A stretch of DNA of 29,226 nt from Firmicutes bacterium CAG:552 (GTDB lineage: Bacteria; Bacillota; Clostridia; Christensenellales; Pumilibacteraceae), in assembly GCA_000435495.1 (NCBI GenBank), contig FR884033.1, positions 117,214 to 146,439 of the forward strand. Reading direction: 5' to 3'. The notes under the pieces are model-generated. The model searched no databases. It saw only the letters and a program-made list of their open reading frames with translations, and was not told where the DNA came from. The first letter of the stretch is position 1; every line of letters begins with the position of its first letter. Shown piece after piece: positions 22,012 to 29,226 of this stretch. The position numbers were made by a program, and so were the translations under genes.

Positions 22012-25000
22012 CTACGCTCTTTTTGCGCCTTTACGAGATCTGATTACATAGATTACAACGCCAATGATAAGCAACACGCCAATAATGATAAGAACGGTGC
22101 TAAGAGCAGTAAGCGAAGTCGGTGTAGAGCTCGTCGAGGTAGACACGCTTATAGTGTACTTAAGAGTAGAAGAGTTGCCGTGTTCGTCGGTAAGAGTGTA
22201 AGTTACGGTATAATCACCGGACTTAGCAAACTTATAGTCAGAAGCAAGCACATCTTTTCCGTTGTCTTTGGTAAGAGTTGCACGGTAAGCATTGTAAGAC
22301 TTATCGCCGGATGCAACTTCAGCGCCGCTGGGATCGGTAAGCGTATAGTATACGGTTACGTCAGAAGCAACTTCGCCCTCTTTAAGAGTAACTGCTCTGT
22401 AGGAGAATGCGTCGCCAACCTTAGCGCCGGTAACCTTTTCGGTATCGAGAACGAATTGCGGAGCAATTACGTCGCCAACCTTAATGGTGTAGGTCTTAGT
22501 CTTGTTGTTAGCGCTAACGGTAACGGTGTAAGTTCCGTCGTTATCGAGGATAAGCGCAAATCTTCCGTAGAATTCGAAGCCGACTCTCGTTCCAATTTCG
22601 TTTTCGAACAATCTTTCGGAGCCGTTTTCAAAAATCTTCTTAGCAGCAGAAGTATTTCCGTCGGGATCGGTGTACTTAACGGTTACGTCGTACTGACCGA
22701 ACTCGGAATAAGCGACAATGGGCTCAAGCTCGAAATATCTTCCGCTCTCATACTTATTGGAACTAGTAGGTCCGGGAATAACTTCGGTGTATGCAGGAAT
22801 CGTTCCGTATACTTCAAATCTGGTCTCGTTGCTGCCGGTTGCGCTAAGCGTATATGCGCTGGAAGCTTCTGCTCTAAGATCCGTAGCCAAGTTAGCTTCT
22901 CTTACAGCCTTTTCGGTAATATTGTAAGTACCCTGCGAAATGGGGAAGAACTCATAACCTATTACTTTGAACTGTCCGCCCTTAACGTTGTAAACTCTTA
23001 CGCAATCATTGTATCCGGTGTAAAGAGTTTCGTTTTTGAACATATAGCCGGTACGGGTTACTGCGTTAAAAACCCAAGCAGACGAATTAACGGGATAGTT
23101 ATTGTTGATATCGCCTTCTGCAACGGTCAACTTCTTTACTACTACAGCGCTGTTGTTTCTTACGTCAACCACTCTGATGTTTACGGTGTAAGTTCCGGCT
23201 TCTGCGGGATTGAAGGTGATGTTTTTAACGAAAAGCGAATTAGCATTGTAATAGAAATCGCAAGAAACGGTGGGGATAACTTCTCCCTTAGCGTCAAGAA
23301 TGGAAAGCTCGAAGCCGACGAATTCCGGTCTAACGATGTTGTCTACGGTAAATCCGCCGATATTTTGCGCCTCGCCACTCTTCCTCTCGGCTGCGGTATC
23401 GATGTCAACGGTAATATCCGAATTAACGATTCCGTCTTCTGCGGTAAGAACTTCGATAGTCTTATAGAAGGTGCTGTTATTGCCTACGTCGTCGGTAACT
23501 TCGTACTTGAAGTAGATGTCGTCTATAAGAAGAATCTTAACAACCGACTCATCGGTTTCTTTTACAAGGTAAATGTTGCCGCCTTCTACTTCGAACTTAA
23601 GTTCGTCGCCGCCCTTAACGTCCATTCTCGAATAGGCGCTGTCTGCATCTTCGGGCTTAACGTCCATGTTTGCGAGATAGAACTGCTCGTCAAGTCTGGT
23701 ATCGCTGTCATCGCTAACCGTGATTTCGGGAACTGCGAAAGTGCGATCTGCGTCAGCAATCACGTATTTGGGGAGGTTGGGTTCGGTGATAACCGGAGCG
23801 GTTTCGTCCTCGAACTCAGCGTCCTTAACGTCAATGCTGAAGGTAACCGATTTCGCCCATCTGCCGGAAGTGTCTACAGCTTCGTACACGATGTTCCAAA
23901 CACCGGTCTTAGCGTTTTTGAAATGTTTGAAGTTAAATCCGCCGGTAGCATCGGTAGAGGTGTTAACGAAGTGGATTCCTCTTGCGTCCATGTGCAAGGA
24001 GTATCCGTCTACAACGTTATTGCTGTAAGAAGCATCTGCGGAAACACCGGTTTCGCTGCTTGCGGTCTCGAAAGTAACGTTGCTGAAACGAGAAGCAATA
24101 GAACCGCTCGGATTCTTAACGGTAACTCTCAATTTTATTTGTCCCGGTGCGTCGAAGTTATCGGTAACGGTGGGAAGCGGAAGCGCAGTAATGCTCTTAA
24201 GTTCGCCGCCGTTGGGGTTACGACCGCCGTTAAGACCCCATTTCGAGGGGATAGCTGCGCCGTTTACTTCGATTTCGGGAGCGGTGTTGTCGTTAACGTA
24301 AATATTGTAGTTATGCTCGGACGACTTATTGCCTGCGTCGTCGATAGCCTGATACGTAACGGTATATTGTCCTTTTTTGGTAGGAACGAACTTCATGTTG
24401 TCGATGTTATCGAGCGACTCGGAAATAGCGTTGCCGTCCGGATCCTTTACGGAAACGGTTACCAAAACGTTTTCGTCATAATTGTCGGTAGCGGTAGCCT
24501 TAGGCAAAGTAACTTCTTTGTTAATGCTTGCGCTAGAAGGAACGGAAGAAAGTCCTTTAAGGATAGGAGCTTCTTTATCTTCGAAATCCTGCTGAACGGT
24601 AACGATATAATCTTTGATGTAATCCTTAACGAAGTTAGCCTTAAGAGTAACGGTGTAAGACGCAGCCTTGTCAAAGGTGTATTTGCCGGTTTCCGTAGAA
24701 CCGTTTATCTGATAATTGCAAACAGCGGACTCCACTATCTCGCCATCGGCATCTACAAGCCAAAACTCGGGAGCTTCGAACTCATAGCCGACCTTAACGA
24801 AAGTGGGAACGGTTGCGCCGTTGTCGGCAACTTTTATACTGTAACTGGATTTTTCTTTGCAGAAAATAGAATAAGTGTAGCTATTGCCGTCTTTGGAATA
24901 AACAACGGAATAGTTACCGAGTTTATTTGCCGTATACAACCCCTCGCCGTTAGCGGTAACTTTTTCGCCGTTAGGTGCTTTTACAACGAGTTCGCCTGTA

Positions 25001-25179
25001 GCGGCAGGCAATGTGAAAGTACTTCCCAAGAAAACTTCTTCGGGAATAACGCCCGTCTCATGCAATGCTCCATCGGGTGCGGTGGCTGCAAATGCAACGA
25101 GGTTGAGGCTGCCGAACATCATCGCAACGGATAAAACTGCTATCAAAGCGTACATCCATATGCTCTTGATTTTTTTCAT
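22012..25179 (-). CDS. large membrane-anchored surface protein with Ig-like domains
   Basis: A 1055-residue exported protein. Residues 1-31 form a signal peptide ending AFA, cleaved before ATAPDG. The long ectodomain contains repeated beta-sandwich units with borders such as EAPILKGL (~204), DNTAPEIEV (~298) and ETAPVITEP (~456). The endings are of the YTVTYQAIDDAGNKSS and YTVTYTLTDEHGNSS type, typical of bacterial Ig-like/HYR domains. A Ser/Thr-rich stretch (STSTSSTPTS) precedes a C-terminal membrane helix (~1027-1047) and a basic tail RSRKGAKRA. No LPXTG motif is present, so it is held by the membrane helix. A GAGGAG site precedes the ATG. Monocistronic, with a strong promoter and terminator; an adhesion or envelope role is inferred. 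Confidence 0.9.
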   Translation of the reverse strand: MKKIKSIWMYALIAVLSVAMMFGSLNLVAFAATAPDGALHETGVIPEEVFLGSTFTLPAATGELVVKAPNGEKVTANGEGLYTANKLGNYSVVYSKDGNSYTYSIFCKEKSSYSIKVADNGATVPTFVKVGYEFEAPEFWLVDADGEIVESAVCNYQINGSTETGKYTFDKAASYTVTLKANFVKDYIKDYIVTVQQDFEDKEAPILKGLSSVPSSASINKEVTLPKATATDNYDENVLVTVSVKDPDGNAISESLDNIDNMKFVPTKKGQYTVTYQAIDDAGNKSSEHNYNIYVNDNTAPEIEVNGAAIPSKWGLNGGRNPNGGELKSITALPLPTVTDNFDAPGQIKLRVTVKNPSGSIASRFSNVTFETASSETGVSADASYSNNVVDGYSLHMDARGIHFVNTSTDATGGFNFKHFKNAKTGVWNIVYEAVDTSGRWAKSVTFSIDVKDAEFEDETAPVITEPNLPKYVIADADRTFAVPEITVSDDSDTRLDEQFYLANMDVKPEDADSAYSRMDVKGGDELKFEVEGGNIYLVKETDESVVKILLIDDIYFKYEVTDDVGNNSTFYKTIEVLTAEDGIVNSDITVDIDTAAERKSGEAQNIGGFTVDNIVRPEFVGFELSILDAKGEVIPTVSCDFYYNANSLFVKNITFNPAEAGTYTVNIRVVDVRNNSAVVVKKLTVAEGDINNNYPVNSSAWVFNAVTRTGYMFKNETLYTGYNDCVRVYNVKGGQFKVIGYEFFPISQGTYNITEKAVREANLATDLRAEASSAYTLSATGSNETRFEVYGTIPAYTEVIPGPTSSNKYESGRYFELEPIVAYSEFGQYDVTVKYTDPDGNTSAAKKIFENGSERLFENEIGTRVGFEFYGRFALILDNDGTYTVTVSANNKTKTYTIKVGDVIAPQFVLDTEKVTGAKVGDAFSYRAVTLKEGEVASDVTVYYTLTDPSGAEVASGDKSYNAYRATLTKDNGKDVLASDYKFAKSGDYTVTYTLTDEHGNSSTLKYTISVSTSTSSTPTSLTALSTVLIIIGVLLIIGVVIYVIRSRKGAKRA

Positions 25180-25220
25180 GTTTGTTCTCCTCTAAGTAAA
25201 GTGTGTCGAATAACATTACA

Positions 25221-25250
25221 ATTATACAAAATGTTTGTATCGCTTGTCAA
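25221..25250 (-). promoter_or_regulatory. strong sigma-A promoter of the surface protein gene
   Basis: Minus-strand TTGACA (25250-25245) and TATAAT (25226-25221), both perfect hexamers with an 18-nt spacer, about 42 nt before the ATG at 25179. Confidence 0.88.
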
Positions 25251-25257
25251 ACATTTT
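25228..25257. repeat. 30-bp inverted repeat over the surface-protein promoter, candidate operator
   Basis: AAAATGTTTG (25228-25237) and CAAACATTTT (25248-25257) are perfect 10-bp arms separated by 10 nt. One arm includes most of the -35 box and the other abuts the -10 box. A dimeric repressor bound here would exclude polymerase. No regulator gene adjoins it. Confidence 0.7.
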
Positions 25258-25311
25258 TGCCACAATTACAACGATAATATTTGCTTATTTAATTATTTTT
25301 ATGTAAGAACT

Positions 25312-26088
25312 TTACACCGTTTTGTTTTGTTGCAATCGGTATATTACGTTAAGTCCTTTAAGCGTCAACGACCTGTCCACTACGTCGATAACATTGCTTT
25401 CGGCTGCGACTATTTCGCTTAATCCTCCGGTAGCGATGACCCTAAGCGGCTTGCCGAATTCTCTTCGGATACGCCCTATTATACCCTCCACCATAGAAAC
25501 GTATCCGTAAACCAGTCCGCCCTGCATGTTGGTTATTGTGGTTTTGTTAATAATCGTTTTGGGTGCGACAAGCTCGACCTTGGGCAATTTTGCAGTGCCG
25601 TTAAACAAAGCCGAGGCAGAGGACTTCAACCCGGCGGCTATAGCTCCGCCCAAGAAATCGCCTTTTTCGGAAACCACGTTAAAAGTTGTTGCCGTACCGC
25701 AGTCTATAACAACACAGGGTCCGCCGTAAAGATTATAAGCGGCTACGCAGCCGACTATTCTGTCAGAACCGACCTCTTTGGGGTTGTCGTATTTTATGTT
25801 TATGCCGGTTTTGATTCCCGCACCGACTATATACGGTTTAATATGAAAATAGTACTCGAGCATGTGCTCAAACGTATAGTTAAGGTTGGGATTTACGCTG
25901 CTGATAATTCCACCCGTAATGTCTTCGGCACGTATACCCGAATCCTTGAGCATATTGACAAGGTAAAAACCGTATTCGTCGCTCGTCTGATTTACGGACG
26001 AAGAAAGTCTAAGACTTCTTACCGCAGTATCCCCGTCGAAAATACCTATTTTAGTATTAGTGTTACCCACGTCCAAAACGATAATCAT
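25312..26088 (-). CDS. coaX: type III pantothenate kinase
   Basis: Phosphorylates pantothenate, the first step of coenzyme A synthesis. The frame is open to 26226, but the ATG at 26088 has AAGGAG 6 nt upstream and begins MIIVLDVGNTNTKIG, the family's N-terminal phosphate-binding motif (DVGNTN, 6-11). The 258-residue length is then standard. GSDRI, VIDCGTATTFNVV and GGAIAAGLKSS are the substrate and phosphate-binding motifs of the acetate kinase/Hsp70 fold. It follows an ECF S component gene by 134 nt, which suggests pantothenate uptake and activation together. I see no clear terminator after it. Confidence 0.96.
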   Translation of the reverse strand: MIIVLDVGNTNTKIGIFDGDTAVRSLRLSSSVNQTSDEYGFYLVNMLKDSGIRAEDITGGIISSVNPNLNYTFEHMLEYYFHIKPYIVGAGIKTGINIKYDNPKEVGSDRIVGCVAAYNLYGGPCVVIDCGTATTFNVVSEKGDFLGGAIAAGLKSSASALFNGTAKLPKVELVAPKTIINKTTITNMQGGLVYGYVSMVEGIIGRIRREFGKPLRVIATGGLSEIVAAESNVIDVVDRSLTLKGLNVIYRLQQNKTV

Positions 26089-26222
26089 ATAATCTCCTTC
26101 TCTCAAAAATACGCCTAAACGAAGCGTCAATAGAGCACGGCGCACGCAACCGTCACATTGCACGCACGTGTAGTATGTATATATTATATAAGGAAAGCAA
26201 AACGACAAAAATAATTTGCCCG

Positions 26223-26819
26223 TCAAAACTTAAATGCTTTAAGTACGACTCTCAAAGCGGGAGCAAGCACGACGTTTATCGAAAGCTCCACTAAAAAGTT
26301 TATACCGGCGCATCCTATTATAAGAAAATGAATAAGAGTTTCTCCGTTCGCCACAAAATTATCGTTTAAAACGTCACCCATGGCAAGCGCTCCCAAAATG
26401 AACAGTCCGGTATTAACAACAGGCGCAACTATCGCTGAAACGAAAAGAGCAATCGTCTTGTTCCTGACGGAAACAGCCTTATACGTCAGCGCCGAAATCA
26501 GCCCGGCGCAAACAGCCTTAACCAAGCACGTAGCGACGCAAAGAAACGGACTTTCGTTAAGCAAAACATACGTAAACGGATCTGCGCCGACCGCACCCAT
26601 TATTATCGTAATAAGTCCGAACACAAAGCCGAGAAAAACTCCGCCTCTCACTCCGAGCATTATCGCACCGAGAACTATAGGTACCAGCACGAAAGACAGC
26701 CTGACAGTGCCAAAAACAACGATGTTACTGCCGAGCACCTGCAGCACTATTATAAGGGCAGTCAAAACGCCCAAAAACGTAATGTTCTTGGACGTAAAGA
26801 ATTTCTGTTTTTCTTCCAT
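26223..26819 (-). CDS. ECF transporter substrate-binding S component, possibly for pantothenate
   Basis: A 198-residue integral membrane protein with about six hydrophobic segments. The conserved ECF S-component pattern shows in the first third: LGVLTALIIVLQVLG, then VRLSFVLVPIVLGAIMLG and GGVFLGFVFGLI. ATG 26819 is chosen over the open frame to 26873 because GGAGG lies 5-6 nt upstream. S components capture a vitamin and work with a shared EcfA-EcfA'-EcfT module, which is not in this window. The adjacent coaX makes pantothenate the best guess, but folate, riboflavin or another ligand cannot be excluded by sequence reading. Confidence 0.85.
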   Translation of the reverse strand: MEEKQKFFTSKNITFLGVLTALIIVLQVLGSNIVVFGTVRLSFVLVPIVLGAIMLGVRGGVFLGFVFGLITIIMGAVGADPFTYVLLNESPFLCVATCLVKAVCAGLISALTYKAVSVRNKTIALFVSAIVAPVVNTGLFILGALAMGDVLNDNFVANGETLIHFLIIGCAGINFLVELSINVVLAPALRVVLKAFKF

Positions 26820-26832
26820 AATTACCTCCGAT

Positions 26833-26895
26833 CGGATTCGTGACAGATATCCGTTAGAATAACTTAAAAACAAAGTCGGATCAAAGAAGTATCCG
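26833..26895 (-). promoter_or_regulatory. ECF-gene leader with two CGGAT/ATCCG hairpins
   Basis: Two small stems using the same arms, CGGAT-N9-ATCCG (26877-26895) and CGGAT-N11-ATCCG (26833-26853), lie in the ~80-nt leader; the second ends just before the GGAGG site (26829-26825). Because arms are identical they can swap partners, a layout compatible with translational control. It does not match a riboswitch class I can name. Confidence 0.35.
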
Positions 26896-26903
26896 CTGTC
26901 GGT

Positions 26904-26933
26904 ATTTTAGCATTATTTAATCGTATAAGTCAA
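26904..26933 (-). promoter_or_regulatory. candidate sigma-A promoter of the ECF S component-coaX unit
   Basis: Minus-strand TTGACT (26933-26928), 18-nt spacer, TAAAAT (26909-26904), ~85 nt before the start at 26819. Confidence 0.65.
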
Positions 26934-27355
26934 CTTTATAAACCTCACCTTTGCAAAAAGCCATATCGCATATAAAAATTATCGTCCGAAATAAGACAAC
27001 TGCGGGTAGCAGACAATCTTTTACTCTAATATTGTTTAAGATCGCCGTGTATTTTCGCATTGCATTGCGAAGCGATTAAATCTTATGTTTGCGACAAGTC
27101 GATAAGGCAAAAGAAAACAGCCGCCATCGGACGGCTGCAAAAAAGTGCGACTTTTACGCAATGATTTCTGTTTTTTTGGGCAAAACATATTTAGTAACGA
27201 GCTTGCATTTTGCTCTCAATAAACACGATGACTTATACTTATCGGCAAAGTTTAACGTATCGCCGGCTGCCGATATCAGTTTGTGCCGTCATAAATCGAC
27301 TACGTATAATACGTATCTCAATCAAAAAACAGCCTAAACGCAATCAAGCCTATAT
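26934..27355. other. intergenic region without a supported gene
   Basis: This 422-bp stretch lies between the ECF promoter and the lipoprotein stop. It holds a strong minus-strand terminator at 27109-27137, about 220 nt after the lipoprotein stop. A short perfect hairpin TTCGCA-TTGCAT-TGCGAA lies at 27054-27071. The ~220 nt between stop and terminator would be a long 3' UTR; I see no RNA family or credible ORF in it. Confidence 0.55.
27109..27137 (-). terminator. terminator downstream of the lipoprotein gene
   Basis: Minus-strand CAGCCGTC pairs with GGCGGCTG (one G-U) around a CGAT tetraloop and is followed by TTTTCTTTT. A strong Rho-independent terminator. Confidence 0.85.
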
Positions 27356-28849
27356 TTACGTATTTTCGCAAACAAAGACGTGAACGCTTCCGCCCTCAAA
27401 ATAGTAATCGGCGTTTTCGTTGGGTTCTTTGCCGTCAACGCTCAAAACCTTATAACCTAATCGCATATTGGAATTGAAATATAAAGTTCCGTCTTCCATG
27501 TGAGTGCAACCGTGAATATATCGGATAAATTGTTTTACGTTGCCGTCTTTATCCAAAAAACGAACAACGCACAAAACGTATGCGTCGTCACTTGGCGGAG
27601 TGAGTTTTATATACAAAGCGACTTCCTCGTTTGCTTCGTTTATCGTAATGCCGTCAAACGGTTTAGTCATTTCCGCATCGGAAAAAATTTGCATCGAAGA
27701 TATAAACTTTGCATTTGCTTCCTTAGCCGTTTTAATCAGCTTGGCTTTCTCTTCGTCCGTAAGGTCACCGTACAAAGAATCGTCTATATCTTCTCTTACC
27801 AACAGGCTGATGCTGCCGCTGTGCGTACTCCAATCGGAAAAATAACTATTTATGTCGTCTGCTACGACGCTGTCGCCTACGGGAACCGGCATGCCGGAAT
27901 TATACTCGTATCCGTTGATATAAAATTTAACGCTGCCGACGTACTCGTGATACGTAACCTCGGTAGTAACGTCGATAGACTCATAAAGCGCATTATCGAA
28001 ATCGCCGTAAGTAAAGACTACCGAGTCTTCGCCTCTCTCGCTACGGTTACCGTTTCCGTCAGGGTAAGCGTAAACGTCGTTAAACGCAACGTGATAACCG
28101 GATAACTTACCGTCCTTAACCGTAAAGCTGCAATCGGAGGTCTGACTTATCGAGCAAGTCACCCCGTCGTCATCTGCTTCCTCTACATTTATTTCGACTT
28201 TTGCCGAAAACGTTACGGCTCCGTCCTGTCTTTTTAACAAAAACGTAAATTTGCAGCCGCTCTCTTCCGCCCCATCCAGCCATAAAGCTTTAAATGCAGA
28301 ACATACCTCATCGAAATTCTTTGCAGTCTCGAATTTAAATGCGCCGATTACCTCGTACGGGCTGTATTCCGCTTTTTCCGCAGCGTTATCGGGAGCTACG
28401 TAATAGCCTAATTTTCTCGCATCATAGGCATCCGGCTCGAATCTCTCGGCGTATTCGTAACGTTTGGTACGTGTTTTGCCGTTGTCATCTACCACCTTTA
28501 TTGCGACGAGTTCTTTTTGTTTGTCGATTAGCTTGCTATCTTCGCCGACTTCATACTCGTTATAATAGCGGTAATATTTGTTCCCGCTTCGAGACTCTTT
28601 TTCCTGCGCTAAGAATTCGGCAGTTCCGTCCTTATCCGTAAAATATTGATTGCCAGTATAAGAATATGTATAATCGTCCTTACATGTAACCGCATCTTTT
28701 ATTCCGGCATGCCAATATTCGAAGTTTTCCTCTACGGTAGGCTCTGTAGGCGTGCCTCCACCCGGCTCATCCGGCTTGCATGCGATCAATCCGAACGTGA
28801 CAGACGAACAAAATGCGGCTGCAATCAACAAAAGCAGTAGTTTTTTCAT
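27356..28849 (-). CDS. predicted lipoprotein of unknown function
   Basis: A 497-residue secreted protein. MKK plus a hydrophobic stretch ends in the lipobox LIAC, with the lipidated cysteine at residue 24. A short Gly/Pro/Thr spacer (KPDEPGGGTPTEPT) follows. The rest is acidic and rich in Tyr, Asp and beta-strand-like segments (YYRYYNEYEVGEDSK, VTFSAKVEINVEEADDD). A later segment EEVALYIKLTPP resembles the ends of the Listeria-Bacteroides-type repeats. I recognise no enzyme domain. AAGGAG lies 5-6 nt before the ATG. It is monocistronic, with its own promoter at 28942-28971 and terminator at 27109-27137. Confidence 0.85.
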   Translation of the reverse strand: MKKLLLLLIAAAFCSSVTFGLIACKPDEPGGGTPTEPTVEENFEYWHAGIKDAVTCKDDYTYSYTGNQYFTDKDGTAEFLAQEKESRSGNKYYRYYNEYEVGEDSKLIDKQKELVAIKVVDDNGKTRTKRYEYAERFEPDAYDARKLGYYVAPDNAAEKAEYSPYEVIGAFKFETAKNFDEVCSAFKALWLDGAEESGCKFTFLLKRQDGAVTFSAKVEINVEEADDDGVTCSISQTSDCSFTVKDGKLSGYHVAFNDVYAYPDGNGNRSERGEDSVVFTYGDFDNALYESIDVTTEVTYHEYVGSVKFYINGYEYNSGMPVPVGDSVVADDINSYFSDWSTHSGSISLLVREDIDDSLYGDLTDEEKAKLIKTAKEANAKFISSMQIFSDAEMTKPFDGITINEANEEVALYIKLTPPSDDAYVLCVVRFLDKDGNVKQFIRYIHGCTHMEDGTLYFNSNMRLGYKVLSVDGKEPNENADYYFEGGSVHVFVCENT

Positions 28850-28941
28850 AAATTCTCCTTGTCATTATAATATGCAAGTCGGCAACGGATTAAAAATTAT
28901 ATATAATCTTTTCGCCCTACTCATTGCACCGTTACAATTCG

Positions 28942-28971
28942 ATTATAATTATTAAATAGAATTAAAGTCAA
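28942..28971 (-). promoter_or_regulatory. candidate sigma-A promoter of the lipoprotein gene
   Basis: Minus-strand TTGACT (28971-28966), 18-nt spacer, TATAAT (28947-28942), ~92 nt before the ATG. A second AT-rich -10-like stretch (TATATAAT) lies closer at ~28900. Confidence 0.6.
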
Positions 28972-29118
28972 GTATATTTCCGCCGTTTTGAATTTCTCAT
29001 CGAAGTCGCAGCTCCCCGACCGGCTGTCGGCTTTCTATGTGCATAACAGAATAAAATATAAATTTTGACGTTTCTCTCGAATCGAATATGCGCACCCGCA
29101 TACTTGTGCTTAGCTCTC

Positions 29119-29148
29119 AAAACGCACAAACTTGCTTTGTTGTGTTTT
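29119..29148. terminator. tentative terminator after the right-edge gene
   Basis: AAAACGCACAAA pairs with TTTGTTGTGTTTT (one bulge, one G-U) around a 5-nt loop. The stem is AT-rich and no separate T-run follows on the minus strand, so the call is weak. Confidence 0.35.
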
Positions 29149-29173
29149 TCTCGTCCCCTCCCTATTTATTCTG

Positions 29174-29226
29174 CTACGCCTTTATCCAATTTGCGTACAC
29201 AGTAGTACCGGTAGGAAGCGAAATCA
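29174..29226 (-). CDS. 3' end of a gene with a Listeria-Bacteroides-type repeat C-terminus
   Basis: Reading the minus strand from the window edge gives ISLPTGTTVYANWIKA followed by TAG. The pattern of a Pro and Thr-rich turn, then VYANW, is how Listeria-Bacteroides (Flg_new/InlB B-type) repeats end (TLYAKW). Only 16 codons are inside the window, so the protein itself cannot be described. A surface protein is the likely type. Confidence 0.5.
   Translation of the reverse strand, partial: ISLPTGTTVYANWIKA

Larger units (their letters stand above)
28850..29173. other. intergenic region upstream of the lipoprotein
   Basis: 324 bp containing the lipoprotein promoter, a short CCGAC/GTCGG hairpin near 29020-29034 and a stem-loop at 29119-29148 that may end the gene at the right edge. 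No credible gene seen. Confidence 0.55.

Noticed and set aside
21904..25134. 1076-codon plus-strand open frame opposite the surface protein gene
   Set aside because: It is a mirror of the minus-strand gene's codon bias. It has low-complexity Ser/Val/Asn composition, no signal peptide, domain or ribosome binding site, and the minus strand has a full set of expression signals.
22012..25179. Repeated motifs considered as a CRISPR or tandem DNA repeat
   Set aside because: Similarity is at the protein level between Ig-like units; there are no regularly spaced identical DNA repeats.
26089..26222. N-terminal extension of coaX and GTGCGTGC-type repeats in the spacer
   Set aside because: The start at 26088 has an ideal ribosome binding site and the family N-terminus. 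The GC-rich repeats in the spacer do not form a convincing stem or known RNA.
27089..27337. 82-codon plus-strand open frame with a TTG start
   Set aside because: It crosses a strong minus-strand terminator hairpin, has no ribosome binding site and no family resemblance.

Overview
This window looks like chromosomal DNA from a low-to-mid GC, spore-forming Firmicute of the class Clostridia. The evidence is a ctsR-mcsA-mcsB-clpC operon, a sigma-K gene with its pro-sequence, a long-form hibernation factor, a type A-like RNase P RNA, ferredoxin-linked 2-oxoacid metabolism and strong GGAGG ribosome binding sites. An uncultured gut lineage such as Christensenellales is a guess, not a conclusion. Almost every gene lies on the minus strand; only the LysR-type regulator is on the plus strand.

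Read in the direction of minus-strand transcription, from high to low coordinates: the right edge holds the last codons of a gene ending in what looks like a Listeria-Bacteroides repeat (29174-29226). Next come a lone lipoprotein (27356-28849), an ECF transporter S component followed by type III pantothenate kinase (26819 to 25312, likely vitamin B5 uptake and use), and a 1055-residue membrane-anchored surface protein with Ig-like domains. That protein's promoter is covered by a perfect 10-bp-arm inverted repeat. A decayed IS200-type transposase fragment sits at 21765-21818.

The metabolic centre is korD-korA-korB-korC-sucC-sucD plus an AspT/YidE/YbjL-type transporter (20469 to 14369), with a divergent LysR regulator. 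Together these would convert 2-oxoglutarate to succinyl-CoA with reduced ferredoxin, then to succinate with ATP, and possibly export a dicarboxylate. Then come pro-sigma-K, the RNase P RNA with its own promoter and terminator, and the trkA-trkH potassium uptake pair.

The left third holds the class III heat-shock operon ctsR-mcsA-mcsB-clpC, with a clear CtsR operator just downstream of its promoter. It is followed by hpf-pgi-pgk, a GNAT-like protein, a Pr6Pr-like membrane protein and an alpha/beta hydrolase cut by the left edge. The most notable oddity is the McsB homologue: it keeps the family fold signatures but has lost nearly every catalytic and ATP-binding motif of the arginine kinase, so it may be a pseudokinase.
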